NCBI RefSeq assembly: GCF_022698145.1
Contig: NZ_JALDAX010000017.1
Location: 124,001-188,000, forward strand
Source: Streptomyces spinosisporus
GTDB lineage: Bacteria; Actinomycetota; Actinomycetes; Streptomycetales; Streptomycetaceae
Direction: 5' to 3'
Length of the DNA stretch: 64,000 bases
The position numbers and the translations under genes were made by a program. This document shows, one piece after another, positions 39,084 to 48,954 of the stretch. The notes beneath the pieces are model-generated. The model worked only from the letters and a program-made list of their open reading frames with translations, did no database searches and was not told where the DNA came from. Numbering within the stretch: position 1 is the stretch's first letter; the number at the start of each line of letters is the position of its first letter.

Positions 39084-41579
39084 ATGTCCGTACTGACGCG
39101 CGACGAAGCGCAGACCCGTGCCAAGCTCCTCGACGTCCACCGCTACACGATCGAACTCGACCTGACCACCGGCGAGGAGACCTTCGACTCCCGCACCGTG
39201 ATCCGGTTCAGCGCGCATACGGACGCCGACACCTTCGTGGAGCTCAAGCCCGCCGAACTGCGCTCCGCCACACTCGACGGACAGCCCCTCGACCCGGACA
39301 CCCTGCGCGAGAACCGCCTGCCGCTGAAGAACCTCACCGCCGGCGAGCACGAGCTGCACATCGACGCGCGCATGCGCTACTCCCGCACCGGCGAGGGCAT
39401 GCACCGCTTCACCGACCCCACCGACGGCGAGACCTACGTCTACACACAGCTGTTCATGGAGGACGTGCAGCGCGTCTTCGCCGCCTTCGACCAGCCCGAC
39501 CTCAAGGCCGTCTTCGAGCTGACGGTCACCGCCCCCGAAGGCTGGAGCGTCCTCGCCAACGGCATCACGGAACACCTCGGCGAGGGCCGCTGGCGGGCCG
39601 CCGCCACCCCGCTGATCTCCACCTACCTCGTCGCCGTCGCCGCCGGCCCCTGGCACTCCGTGCGCACCGAACACCGCGGCCTGCCCTTCGGCATCCACTG
39701 CCGCCGCTCGCTCGCCCCCCACCTCGACGCGGACGCCGACGAACTCCTCGAGATCACCAAGCAGTGCTACGACCGCTACCACGAGAAGTTCCAGGAGCCC
39801 TACCCCTTCGACTCCTACGACCAGGCGTTCGTCCCGGAGTTCAACGCCGGAGCCATGGAGAACCCGGGCCTGGTCACCTTCCGCGACGAGTTCGTCTACC
39901 GCTCCGCCGTCACCGACACCGAGCGGCAGACCCGCGCCATGGTCATCGCCCACGAGATGGCCCACATGTGGTTCGGCGACCTCGTCACCCTGCGCTGGTG
40001 GGACGACATCTGGCTGAACGAGTCCTTCGCCGAGTACATGGGCTACCAGACCCTCACCGAAGCGACCCGCTTCACCGACACCTGGACCGACTTCGGCGTC
40101 GCCCGCAAGGCCTGGGGCTACGACGCCGACCAGCGCCCCTCCACCCACCCCGTGGCCCCCGAGAACGTCGACGACACGGCCTCCGCCCTCCTCAACTTCG
40201 ACGGCATCTCCTACGCCAAGGGCGCCTCGGCGCTGCGCCAGCTCGTGGCCTGGCTCGGCGAGAAGGACTTCCTCGCCGGCATCAACACCCACTTCGCGCG
40301 CCACAAGTTCGCCAACGCCACCCTCGCCGACTTCATCGACTCCCTCGCCTCCGCCACCGAACGCGACGTGCACGCCTGGGCCGACGCCTGGCTGCGCACC
40401 ACCGGAGTCGACACGCTCAGCCCGGTCGTGGCCCGCGGCGACTCGGGCACGTACACGCTCCAGGTGGAGCGCACCGGAAGCCGCCCGCACTGCATCGCCG
40501 TCGGCCTCTACGACCAGGACGTCGCCGACGAGGACCGCCACCTCACCCTGCGCGAGCGCATCGACCTCGACGTCCCGCAGAGCGAACCCCACGCCCTCGG
40601 CAAGCGCCCCGCCCTGCTCCTGCTCAACGACGGCGACCTCACCTACGCCAAGATCCGCTTCGACGACGACTCCTTCGAGGCGATCCGCACCGGCCTGTCC
40701 GGCCTGCCCGACCCGCTGACCCGCGCGGTCGTCTGGAACGCCCTGCGGGACGCCGTCCGTGACGGCCAACTCCCGCCCGCCGCCTACCTGGAGGCCGCCC
40801 GCGCCCACCTCCCGCGCGAGAGCGACCTCGCGCTCGTGCAGGGCGTCCTGGCCTTCGCCTCCGCCCAGGTGACCGACCGCTACCTCACCCCCGAGGCCCG
40901 CCCGGCGGCCCTCGGCACCCTCTCCTCCCTGTGCCGCGACCTCATCCGCCGCACCGAGGACGGCGACAACCCCGGTCTGCGCCTGATCGCCGTACGCCAC
41001 TTCATCGACGCCGCCGCCCACCCCGACACCATCGCCGCCTGGTTCGCCGAGGGCACCGTCCCCGGCGGCCCGGAACTCGACCCCGAGCTGCGCTGGCGCA
41101 TCCTCGGCCGGCTCGCCGTCCTCGGCGCGACCGACGAGTCCACGATCGCCGCCGAACTGGACCGCGACCCCTCCGCCACCGGCCAGGAGGGCGCCGCCCG
41201 CTGCCGCGCCGCCCTGCCCGACGCCCAGGCCAAGGCCCGCGCCTGGGAGGCGATGTTCGGCGGCGACGACCGCACCGACCTGTCCAACTACCTCTTCATC
41301 GCCACGGCCCAGGGCTTCTGGCAGCCCGAACAGGCCGACCTGGTCCGCGACTACGTCCCCCGCTACTACGAGGACGCGGTCACCGTCTCCGCCCGCCGCG
41401 GCCCCGCCATCGCCGACGCCGCCGGCCGCTGGGCCTTCCCGCTCCACGCGGTCGACACCGAGACCCTCCGCCTGGGCGAGTCCTGCCTGAAGGACGCCCA
41501 CCCGATCCCGGCCCTGCGCAGGAAACTGGTCGACCAACTGGACGACCTGGCCAGGGCGTTGCGAGTCAGGGAGGGGTGA
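39084..41579 (+). CDS. pepN: Aminopeptidase N (M1 family)
   Basis: An 831-residue zinc aminopeptidase that removes N-terminal residues from peptides. The substrate-anchoring GAMENPG is near residue 256. The zinc site HEMAHMWFGD begins near residue 290, with the third ligand Glu in WLNESFAEY. The order of an N-terminal beta domain, catalytic domain and a long helical C-terminal domain (about 530-831) matches the M1 family. No signal peptide is seen, so it is cytoplasmic. The ATG at 39084 (MSVLTRDEAQ) matches the conserved start; the upstream GTG at 39054 is not favoured. Confidence 0.95.
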   Translation: MSVLTRDEAQTRAKLLDVHRYTIELDLTTGEETFDSRTVIRFSAHTDADTFVELKPAELRSATLDGQPLDPDTLRENRLPLKNLTAGEHELHIDARMRYSRTGEGMHRFTDPTDGETYVYTQLFMEDVQRVFAAFDQPDLKAVFELTVTAPEGWSVLANGITEHLGEGRWRAAATPLISTYLVAVAAGPWHSVRTEHRGLPFGIHCRRSLAPHLDADADELLEITKQCYDRYHEKFQEPYPFDSYDQAFVPEFNAGAMENPGLVTFRDEFVYRSAVTDTERQTRAMVIAHEMAHMWFGDLVTLRWWDDIWLNESFAEYMGYQTLTEATRFTDTWTDFGVARKAWGYDADQRPSTHPVAPENVDDTASALLNFDGISYAKGASALRQLVAWLGEKDFLAGINTHFARHKFANATLADFIDSLASATERDVHAWADAWLRTTGVDTLSPVVARGDSGTYTLQVERTGSRPHCIAVGLYDQDVADEDRHLTLRERIDLDVPQSEPHALGKRPALLLLNDGDLTYAKIRFDDDSFEAIRTGLSGLPDPLTRAVVWNALRDAVRDGQLPPAAYLEAARAHLPRESDLALVQGVLAFASAQVTDRYLTPEARPAALGTLSSLCRDLIRRTEDGDNPGLRLIAVRHFIDAAAHPDTIAAWFAEGTVPGGPELDPELRWRILGRLAVLGATDESTIAAELDRDPSATGQEGAARCRAALPDAQAKARAWEAMFGGDDRTDLSNYLFIATAQGFWQPEQADLVRDYVPRYYEDAVTVSARRGPAIADAAGRWAFPLHAVDTETLRLGESCLKDAHPIPALRRKLVDQLDDLARALRVREG

Positions 41580-41615
41580 CATTCTGCTGAGCGCCGGTCG
41601 GTGAACTTTCAGCCC

Positions 41616-41680
41616 GTCCGGCGTTTGAGGACAAGGCCCGTCCAGGGCCGGAGCGGGGGCCTGGGGGCGGCAGCCCCCAG
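41616..41680. repeat. Dispersed Streptomyces intergenic repeat with hairpin
   Basis: GTCCGGCGTTTGAGGAC (41616-41632) followed by a G-rich stretch and an 8-bp stem (41661-41668 with 41673-41680, loop GGCA) is a sequence I recognise from many Streptomyces intergenic regions. It lies after pepN and can serve as its terminator. The rest of the 250-bp gap is C-rich and holds no gene. Confidence 0.65.
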
Positions 41681-41831
41681 CCACCGGCACCCCAAACCCA
41701 CCCCCCAACCCCCCCGCTGAAGCCCCGCAGGGCGTACCCCCTTTCGGGTTCCGATCGTTGACTCTCCGGGCACGCGCACGCATCCGCGTACAAGCTGGAA
41801 CTCCCTCTGCCTGCGCGCCCGGGAGGAATCC

Positions 41832-43253
41832 ATGAGTACACCGGCCCTCGCCTCGGGCCCCGAAGGCCGCGGCGCCCTCCGACCGTTGCTCGACACCGTG
41901 CTCGACGCGCTGGAAGACGGCGCACGCGCCCGCGGAGGCCCGCTGCCCGCCGGGGGACCGGACGCCGTGACCGCGCGTGTGCACGACGCCGTCGGGGACG
42001 TACTGCCGCAGGACGGCGAGCCCGACGCCCTGCGCACCCTCGTGCGCGCCCTCGCCGAGGGCGCGGCCGACCCGGCCCATCCGCTGTGCGCCGCCCATCT
42101 GCACTGCCCGCCCCTGGCCGTCGCCACCGCCGCCGACCTCGCCGTGAGCGTCCTCAACCCCTCCCTCGACTCCTGGGACCAGGCTCCGGCCGCCTCCGCG
42201 CTCGAAGCCCTGGTCACCCGGGCCCTGGCCAGGGAGGCCGGCGCCTCCGACGCCGTCGTCACCACCGGCGGCACCGAGGCCAACCAGATCGCCCTGCTGC
42301 TGGCCCGCGAACTGCACGGCAGCGACGTCCGGCTGGTCTGCGGCGCCAACGCCCACCACTCACTGCCCCGCGCCGCCTGGCTCCTCGGCCTGCCCGACCC
42401 GGTGATCGTCCCCGCCCCCACCGGCACCCTCGACCCCGCCGCCCTCGACAAGGCTCTCACCGCCCACCCCGGTCCCCACCTGGTCGCCGCCACCGCGGGC
42501 ACCACCGACGCGGGACTCATCGACCCCCTGCCCGAGATCGCCGCCCTGTGCCGGGCCCACCGCGTCCGGCTGCACATCGACGCCGCCTACGGCGGGGGCC
42601 TGCTGTTCAGCGACCGGCACCGCGAGAAGCTCGCCGGTCTGGAGCGCGCCCACAGCATCGCCCTCGACCTGCACAAACTGGGCTGGCAGCCGGTCGCCGC
42701 AGGGCTCCTCGCGGTGCGCCACCCCCGCGACCTCGCCGCCCTGGACCAGCACACGGACTATCTGAACGCCGACGACGACCTCGCGGCCGGCCTGCCCGAC
42801 CTCCTCGGCCGCTCCCTGCGCACCACCCGCCGCCCCGACATCCTCAAGATCGCCGTCACACTCAAGACGCTCGGCCGCAGCGGCCTCGGCGCCCTCGTCG
42901 ACCAGGTCTGCGGCCGCGCCCGGGAGTTCGCGGCGCTCGTACAGGACCACCCCGGCTTCGACCTGTACGCCCGGCCCACCATCAGCACGGTCCTGTTCCG
43001 GCCCGCCCACGCCGGGGACGACACCGTCGCCGCCGTACGCCGAAGCCTCCTCCACCACGGGCACGCCGTCCTCGGCCGCGCCCGTCCCGACGGCCGGCTC
43101 TGGCTCAAGGCCACCCTGCTCAACGCCGACACCCGCCCCACCGACCTGGCCGCCCTCCTCGCCCTCGTCGAAAAGGCCACCCACCCGACCACCGAGCCGA
43201 CCGAACCAGGCGCGGAAGCCGAAGCACTTGTGGAAGGAACCACCCCCCGATGA
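41832..43253 (+). CDS. PLP-dependent group II decarboxylase, DesA-like
   Basis: A 473-residue decarboxylase of the family of DesA (lysine) and diaminobutyrate decarboxylases. It has LNPSLDSWDQAPAA, the substrate contact TTGGTEANQIALLLARE, the PLP-aspartate HIDAAYGGG, and the PLP lysine in ALDLHKLGWQP. GGGAGG lies upstream of the ATG. Its stop overlaps the start of an amine N-hydroxylase (ATGA), the order of desA-desB in desferrioxamine synthesis. It would make cadaverine or a related diamine. No iron box is visible upstream, and no later siderophore genes follow. Confidence 0.83.
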   Translation: MSTPALASGPEGRGALRPLLDTVLDALEDGARARGGPLPAGGPDAVTARVHDAVGDVLPQDGEPDALRTLVRALAEGAADPAHPLCAAHLHCPPLAVATAADLAVSVLNPSLDSWDQAPAASALEALVTRALAREAGASDAVVTTGGTEANQIALLLARELHGSDVRLVCGANAHHSLPRAAWLLGLPDPVIVPAPTGTLDPAALDKALTAHPGPHLVAATAGTTDAGLIDPLPEIAALCRAHRVRLHIDAAYGGGLLFSDRHREKLAGLERAHSIALDLHKLGWQPVAAGLLAVRHPRDLAALDQHTDYLNADDDLAAGLPDLLGRSLRTTRRPDILKIAVTLKTLGRSGLGALVDQVCGRAREFAALVQDHPGFDLYARPTISTVLFRPAHAGDDTVAAVRRSLLHHGHAVLGRARPDGRLWLKATLLNADTRPTDLAALLALVEKATHPTTEPTEPGAEAEALVEGTTPR

Positions 43254-44683
43254 GCACCACCCCCCACCCCCCCCACCACGAGCCCGACGCCCCCCGCGAC
43301 CTGGTCGGCATCGGCATCGGCCCCTTCAACCTCTCTCTCGCCGCCCTCGCGCAGCCCCTCGCCGAACTCGACACCGCCTTCTACGAACAACGCCCCGCCT
43401 TCGACTGGCACTCGGGCCTGCTCATCGACGGCGCCCGCATCCAAGTCCCCTTCCTCGCCGACCTGGTGACCCTCGCCGACCCCGCCAGCCCCTGGACCTT
43501 CCTCAACCACCTCAAGGCCTGCGACCGGCTCTTCCCCTTCTACTTCGCCGAGCGCTTCCACATCCAGCGCGCCGAGTACGACGCCTACTGCCGCTGGGTC
43601 GCGGACCACCTCCCCGGACTCCACTTCGGCCACCAGGTCGACGCCGTCCGCTGGAACCCCGAACGCGACGTCTTCGAGGTGGACTTCACCCAGCTCGACG
43701 CAGACGGGGAGGCCGAGGCCCTCGGCCGCACCTACACCAGGAACATCGCGCTCGGCATCGGCACCGAACCCCACGTCCCGGACCCCCTCAAACCGCTCGT
43801 CGAGGCCCCCGGCGTACCCGTCATCCACGCCGCCGACTACCTCGCCCACCGCGACAGGCTCCTCGCCGCCGACCACATCACCGTCATCGGATCCGGCCAG
43901 TCCGGCGCCGAGATCCTCCTCGACCTGCTCCGCGCCCGGCCCGCCGGCCGCGAGAAACTGCACTGGCTCGGCCGCACCGAGGCGTTCGCCCCCATGGAGT
44001 ACTCCAAGCTCGGCCTCGAACACTTCACCCCGGACTACACGCGCTACTTCCACGCCCTCCCCGAAGGCGTCCGCGACCGTCTGGTCACCGGCCAGTGGCA
44101 GCTCCACAAGGGCATCGACGCCGACACCATCGCCGCCATCCACCAGGAGCTCTACGACCGCACCCTGCACGGCGGCTGGCCCGACGTCGTCCTCACCCCC
44201 GGAGTCCGCGTCCGCACCGCCGGCCGCCTCGCCACCACCAAGGTCGAACTCCACCTGGAACACGTCCAGCAGAACACCCGCGCCCGGCTCACCACCGACG
44301 CCGTCGTCCTCGCCACTGGCTACCGCGAGCGTCCCCTCGACCGGCTCCTGGCCGGCCTCGACCCCTATCTGCGCCGCGACAACCGCGAACGCCCGCGCGT
44401 CGACGAGCAGTTCCGCCTCGTCCTCGACCCCTGCGTCAGCGGCTCCGGCTGCCACCTCTACGTCCAGAACGCCGAACGCCACACCCACGGCGTCGGCGCC
44501 CCCGACCTGGGCCTCGCCGCCTGGCGCAGCGCCACCATCCTCAACTCCCTGACCGGCAAGGAGACCTATCCGCTGCCCGCCCGGACGGCGTTCACCACCT
44601 TCGGACTCGACGAGACGCAGCAGCCCCGCGTCCCGCAGGCCCGCCAGGCCCAGGTGCTCATCCCGCTCGCCGAGGGCAGATGA
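43250..44683 (+). CDS. Amine/lysine N-monooxygenase, DesB/SidA-like
   Basis: A 477-residue flavin monooxygenase that hydroxylates a primary amine to a hydroxylamine. It shows the FAD site DLVGIGIGPFNLSLAALAQ (residues 17-35), NADPH site TVIGSGQSGAEILLDLL and VLATGYRERP near the C-terminus, all typical of SidA/IucD/DesB. Coupled to the decarboxylase before it, it likely hydroxylates the diamine it produces. That would give N-hydroxycadaverine, a hydroxamate siderophore precursor. The acyltransferase and NIS synthetase that complete a desferrioxamine pathway are not in the neighbourhood. Confidence 0.85.
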   Translation: MSTTPHPPHHEPDAPRDLVGIGIGPFNLSLAALAQPLAELDTAFYEQRPAFDWHSGLLIDGARIQVPFLADLVTLADPASPWTFLNHLKACDRLFPFYFAERFHIQRAEYDAYCRWVADHLPGLHFGHQVDAVRWNPERDVFEVDFTQLDADGEAEALGRTYTRNIALGIGTEPHVPDPLKPLVEAPGVPVIHAADYLAHRDRLLAADHITVIGSGQSGAEILLDLLRARPAGREKLHWLGRTEAFAPMEYSKLGLEHFTPDYTRYFHALPEGVRDRLVTGQWQLHKGIDADTIAAIHQELYDRTLHGGWPDVVLTPGVRVRTAGRLATTKVELHLEHVQQNTRARLTTDAVVLATGYRERPLDRLLAGLDPYLRRDNRERPRVDEQFRLVLDPCVSGSGCHLYVQNAERHTHGVGAPDLGLAAWRSATILNSLTGKETYPLPARTAFTTFGLDETQQPRVPQARQAQVLIPLAEGR

Positions 44684-44707
44684 GCACCCGGACGGACCCG
44701 AGGCGGG

Positions 44708-44732
44708 GCCGGTGCACTGCTAGAACACCGGC
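44708..44732. terminator. Hairpin between convergent monooxygenase and nucleotidase genes
   Basis: A 7-bp stem, GCCGGTG with CACCGGC, has an 11-base loop and spans the stop codon of the leftward gene. Confidence 0.55.
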
Positions 44733-46525
44733 GTGCCGTTCCTGGTGAGCCTCCAGTCCGCCGACGCGAAGTCCTTCGGATCCAGCACGCCCTTCGCCGT
44801 CACCCACTCCGCGATCCGCGTACGGATCTCCGTCGACTCCGACCACACCTCCTTCGCGGAGGCCACATGCGGGAACGCACCCCCGCCGTTGGCACGGTAG
44901 TTGTTCACCGCCAGCACGAACTCCTGCGCGTCGTCCAGGACTTCACCGCCGTACGTCAGGTTCTTGATCCGCGACCCGGCCGGCTGCGCCACGTCGATGT
45001 CGTACGCGAGACCCGAGACGTAGTCGTAGTTGTAGTCCGGGCGGCCGCCGGCGTTCGTCAGCTTCTCCACGTCGACCGGCACGTCGGCCGCCGTCTGCAC
45101 GAAGTACTCCGCCGAGTACTCCAGGTACGCCCGCAGCTGCGCCCCCGTCATCACCTTGGCGACCAGCGTGTTGTCGTACACGTACAGACTCGACAGATCC
45201 CGGATCGTCACCTGGCCCGCCGGGATCTCGGACGTGCGCGAGAACGGCGACGCCTGCGCGAGGACCGGCAACGCGGCGTACTCCGTGCCCGCCAGCGCCG
45301 CCTTCACCACGTCCTCCTGGACCTTGGTGATCAGATCGACGATCGGCGCGTCCTTGTACCGCGCCTCGGCCGTCGTCAGCGTCTCCGTGGCCGTGCCGAC
45401 GACCTGGTTGACGTACTCGACGACCTTCGCGTGCTCGTCCGACAACAGCTTGGTGATCTTCGGGTCGTCGGCGACCGAGTTCGAGTTCAGCACCTTCGCG
45501 GACACCGACTCCACGCTCCACCGGCCCCTGGCGAAGACCAGCTCGATGTCGAACAGCGACAGCCGCTCCGCGAACGCCAGCGGCTCCGACAGCACCACCG
45601 TCCGGCCGGTCCTCGTGTTGGTGACCTTCAGCTCCGGGATCTCCACGTGCGCGTGCCCGACCAGGATCGCGTCGATGTCCGGGACCTGCTGCGCCACCAG
45701 CGCGGCGGCGTTCTCCACGTACGGCACCTGGTCGCCGTACGACGACGTGCCCGAGGAACCGGAGTGCGCCGACACCACGACCACGTCCGCGCCCATCGAC
45801 TTCAGCTTCGGCACCCAGCGCGCGGCCTGCTCCTCCAGACCCGGGAACTCCAACTTCCCCTGCACAAAGGCCTTGTCCCAGATGGCGATACCGGGATTGG
45901 TCAGACCCAGCACCGCGACCTTCACCGGAGGCAGCCCCGGCACCCGGAACCTCTTGATGAAGTACGGCTGGAAAGCGGGCCGTTGGGTCTTCGCGTCCAC
46001 CGCGTTCGCGCCGAGCAGCGGGAAGTGCAGCTGCTCCTCGAACCTGCGCAGCGTCTGAAGGCCGTAGTTGAACTCGTGGTTGCCCAGCGCCGCGGCGTCG
46101 TACCCGATGGCGTTCATCGCCTGCGCCATCGGATGCACCGGACCGCCCTCGGCGGTGATCGGGTCGACCTTCGCGTAGTAGTACGTCAGCGGAGTGCCCT
46201 GGATCGTGTCGCCCGCATCCAGCAGCAGCGTGTTGCGGCGGCCCCGGTCCTCGCGCACCTGGTCGACCAGCGTCGAGATCCGCGCCAGGCCCTGCGCGTT
46301 GCCCGCCGCGTCCCGGTACTCCGCGTCCTTGAAGTAGTCCCAGTTGAAGACATGACCGTGCAGGTCCGTCGTGCCCATGACGGTGAGGGCGTACCGCTTG
46401 ACGTGCTTGCGGTGTGGCGTGGCGGGGGCGGCCTCGGCCGCGGGGGCCGCCGCGGCACCGGCCAGGGCAACACCCGCCCCGGTCACGGCGGACTTCGTCA
46501 GAAACCTTCTGCGGTTCAAGGGCAT
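44720..46525 (-). CDS. Tat-exported 5'-nucleotidase/2',3'-cyclic phosphodiesterase family protein
   Basis: A 601-residue secreted metallophosphoesterase of the UshA/YfkN family that dephosphorylates extracellular nucleotides. The N-terminus has a twin-arginine signal (NRRRFLTKS, then a hydrophobic stretch to an AEAAPA cleavage region near residue 33). The dimetal site runs through GTTDLHGHV, LDAGDTIQGT, GNHEFNYG, SAHSG and VGHAHVEI. The C-terminal nucleotide-binding domain has VNNYRANGGGAFP. Exported folded with its metals, it would scavenge phosphate and nucleosides. The start at 46525 follows a GAAGGAAAG tract. Confidence 0.94.
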   Translation of the reverse strand: MPLNRRRFLTKSAVTGAGVALAGAAAAPAAEAAPATPHRKHVKRYALTVMGTTDLHGHVFNWDYFKDAEYRDAAGNAQGLARISTLVDQVREDRGRRNTLLLDAGDTIQGTPLTYYYAKVDPITAEGGPVHPMAQAMNAIGYDAAALGNHEFNYGLQTLRRFEEQLHFPLLGANAVDAKTQRPAFQPYFIKRFRVPGLPPVKVAVLGLTNPGIAIWDKAFVQGKLEFPGLEEQAARWVPKLKSMGADVVVVSAHSGSSGTSSYGDQVPYVENAAALVAQQVPDIDAILVGHAHVEIPELKVTNTRTGRTVVLSEPLAFAERLSLFDIELVFARGRWSVESVSAKVLNSNSVADDPKITKLLSDEHAKVVEYVNQVVGTATETLTTAEARYKDAPIVDLITKVQEDVVKAALAGTEYAALPVLAQASPFSRTSEIPAGQVTIRDLSSLYVYDNTLVAKVMTGAQLRAYLEYSAEYFVQTAADVPVDVEKLTNAGGRPDYNYDYVSGLAYDIDVAQPAGSRIKNLTYGGEVLDDAQEFVLAVNNYRANGGGAFPHVASAKEVWSESTEIRTRIAEWVTAKGVLDPKDFASADWRLTRNGTPVF

Positions 46526-46652
46526 GTCTCGCTTTCCTTCGGGAACGGTCAACAACGCGCGTAGATTCTGTCCCGCACATGGCAACCAGCAACAGGCCCG
46601 GCACATTGCGATCCGATGACCTCGGCCGGCGAGCGGTGACAGAGTGGGGCCC

Positions 46653-47366
46653 ATGACCACCCCCACAGCGGACGACCACCGCCCCGCCGTCCCGTACGGC
46701 ACCCCCGACGCCCCCCGCATCGCCGTCCGCGGCGAGGCCCGCCTCGAAGTCGACCCCGAGATCGCCCGCATCGGCATCTCCGTCGCCTCCCGCGGCAAGG
46801 ACCGCCGGACCGCCCTGGACGACCTCACCCGCCGCAACACCGCCGCACTGGAACTCATCAAGTCCTACGGCGACGCCGTCGAACACCTCGAAACAGGCGC
46901 CTTCTCCATCAGCCCCGAACTCAAGGAGAAAGGCCGCGGCGAACGCGTCCACGCCTACCACGGCCGCGTCCACCTCACCGCCGAACTGGCCGACTTCACC
47001 GCCCTCGGCGAACTCACCACACGCCTCGCCGACCTGGACCTCACCCGCGTCGACGGCCCCTGGTGGGCGCTGCGCCCCGACTCACCCGCCCACCGGCAGG
47101 CCCGGCAACAGGCGGTGAAGGAAGCCGTCCAGCGCGCCGGCGAATACGCCGAAGCACTCGGCACCACCCTCTCCGCCCTCGTGGAACTCGCCGACATCGG
47201 CGCCGAGGACGCCCCGCCCCGCCCCCAGGCCCCCGGCCGGATGCGCTCCATGGCCTACGGCGCGGCCGCCGAGGACACCGCGGCCCCCCTCGACCTCGAA
47301 CCCCAGCGCCAGAAGATCTACGCCGCGGTCAACGCCCGGTTCACCATGGTCCCGCCACGGCTCTGA
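46653..47366 (+). CDS. SIMPL-domain (DUF541) protein
   Basis: A 237-residue protein with one SIMPL domain. It opens IAVRGEARLEVDPEIARIGI, the usual first strand of the family. LDDLTRRNTAALELIKSYGD follows, then AVKE-type helices (RQQAVKEAVQRAGEYAEALG) and the closing VNARFTMV strand. There is no signal peptide, unlike many Gram-negative members. The biochemical role of the family is not established. It is divergent from the nucleotidase gene across 127 bases. The ATG at 46653 is used; a GTG 9 bases upstream is a near alternative. Confidence 0.83.
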   Translation: MTTPTADDHRPAVPYGTPDAPRIAVRGEARLEVDPEIARIGISVASRGKDRRTALDDLTRRNTAALELIKSYGDAVEHLETGAFSISPELKEKGRGERVHAYHGRVHLTAELADFTALGELTTRLADLDLTRVDGPWWALRPDSPAHRQARQQAVKEAVQRAGEYAEALGTTLSALVELADIGAEDAPPRPQAPGRMRSMAYGAAAEDTAAPLDLEPQRQKIYAAVNARFTMVPPRL

Positions 47367-47495
47367 ACGACCCTCCCGGCCGCGAAAATGCTCATCGGAG
47401 CACCCCCGCGCACAATTCAATACTTGTCAACAGCACTTCATGCAAAGGTTGTTGAGTAGTCACACCCGCCCAATTCTCTACCGGCCGGTAAGGCC

Positions 47496-47501
47496 TAGGC
47501 T
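47496..47501 (+). promoter_or_regulatory. Putative -10 element of pyk (leaderless)
   Basis: TAGGCT ends 6 bases before the ATG of pyk, and no ribosome site precedes the ATG. Transcription would then start at or next to the start codon. Confidence 0.45.
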
Positions 47502-47507
47502 CGAATC

Positions 47508-48944
47508 ATGCGCCGAGCAAAGATCGTCTGTACCCTGGGGCCCGCCACCGACTCGTACGACCAGATCAAAGCCCTGGTCGACGCCGGAATGGACGTCGCC
47601 CGATTCAACCTCAGCCACGGCAGCCACGCCGAGCACGAGGAGCGCTACCAGCGAGTGCGCAAGGCCGCCGACGAGACCGGCCGCAGCGTCGGACTCCTCG
47701 CCGACCTTCAGGGTCCGAAGATCAGGCTCGGCAGCTTCACCGAAGGCCCCGTACTCCTTGAACGCGGCGACGCCTTCACCATCACCGTCGAAGAAGGCAC
47801 CGAAGGCGACGGACACACCTGCGGCACCACCTACGCCGGACTCGCCGCCGACGTCTCACCCGGCGAGCGCATCCTCGTCGACGACGGCAAGGTCTGCCTC
47901 CAGGTCACCTCCGTCGACGGCCCCCGCGTCCACACCACCGTCGTCGAAGGCGGCATGGTCTCCGACCACAAGGGCCTCAACCTCCCCGGCGTCGCCGTCT
48001 CCGTCCCCGCCCTCTCCGAGAAGGACGAGGACGACCTGCGCTGGGCGCTGCGCACCGGCTTCGATGTGATCGCCCTCTCCTTCGTGCGCAGCGGCCGCGA
48101 CATCGAGGACGTCCACCGGATCATGGACGAGGAGGGCCGCCGCCTGCCCGTCATCGCCAAGGTCGAAAAACCCCAGGCGGTCGCGGCGATCGACGACATC
48201 GTCGCCGCCTTCGACGGCATCATGGTCGCCCGCGGGGACCTCGGCGTCGAAATGCCGCTGGAAGAGGTCCCGATCGTCCAGAAGCGCGCGGTCAAGCTGG
48301 CCAGGCGCAACGCCAAACCGGTGATCGTCGCCACCCAGATGCTCGACTCGATGATCGACAACTCCCGGCCGACCCGCGCGGAGGCCTCCGACGTCGCCAA
48401 CGCCGTCATCGACGGCACGGACGCCGTGATGCTGTCCGGCGAGACGAGCGTCGGCAAGTACCCCGTCGAGACGGTCCGTACGATGGCGAAGATCGTCGAG
48501 GCCGCCGAGGAGGACCTGCTCGCCAAGGGGCTGCCGCCGCTGACCGAACGCAACAAGCCCCGCACCCAGGGCGGCGCCGTGGCCCGCGCCGCCGCGGAGA
48601 TGGGCGACTTCCTCGGTGCCAAGTTCCTGGTCGCCTTCACCCAGTCCGGCGACACCGCCCGCCGCCTCTCCCGCTACCGCTCCCCGATCCCCCTCCTCGC
48701 CTTCACCCCCGAACCGGCCACCCGCTCCTACCTCAGCCTGACCTGGGGCGCGGAGACGTTCCTCGGCCCGCACGTGGAGTCCACGGACGCCATGGTCGAC
48801 CAGGTGGACGAACTCCTCCTCAAATACGGCCGCTGCGAGAAGGGCGACGTAGTGGTCATCACGGCAGGCTCCCCTCCCGGGGTCTCCGGCTCCACCAACC
48901 TGGTCCGGGTGCACCACATCGGGGAGGACGACAGTCCCAAGTAG
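47508..48944 (+). CDS. pyk: Pyruvate kinase
   Basis: A 478-residue glycolytic enzyme that makes pyruvate and ATP from phosphoenolpyruvate and ADP. It starts RRAKIVCTLGPATDSYDQIK and has FNLSHGSHAEH, LLADLQGPKIRLG and the catalytic-lysine signature LPVIAKVEKPQAVAAIDDI. MVARGDLGVEMPLEEVP and TQMLDSMIDNSRPTRAEASD follow. The C-terminal domain is of normal size, without an added PEP-utiliser domain. It is likely transcribed alone from a leaderless promoter just upstream. Streptomyces usually has two pyk genes; which one this is cannot be told from sequence alone. Confidence 0.96.
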   Translation: MRRAKIVCTLGPATDSYDQIKALVDAGMDVARFNLSHGSHAEHEERYQRVRKAADETGRSVGLLADLQGPKIRLGSFTEGPVLLERGDAFTITVEEGTEGDGHTCGTTYAGLAADVSPGERILVDDGKVCLQVTSVDGPRVHTTVVEGGMVSDHKGLNLPGVAVSVPALSEKDEDDLRWALRTGFDVIALSFVRSGRDIEDVHRIMDEEGRRLPVIAKVEKPQAVAAIDDIVAAFDGIMVARGDLGVEMPLEEVPIVQKRAVKLARRNAKPVIVATQMLDSMIDNSRPTRAEASDVANAVIDGTDAVMLSGETSVGKYPVETVRTMAKIVEAAEEDLLAKGLPPLTERNKPRTQGGAVARAAAEMGDFLGAKFLVAFTQSGDTARRLSRYRSPIPLLAFTPEPATRSYLSLTWGAETFLGPHVESTDAMVDQVDELLLKYGRCEKGDVVVITAGSPPGVSGSTNLVRVHHIGEDDSPK

Positions 48945-48954
48945 GGGGCGGAGC

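Noticed and set aside
41700..41831. Iron box upstream of the DesA-like gene
   Set aside because: No sequence close to TTAGGTTAGGCTCACCTAA is present, so iron control of this pair is not supported here.
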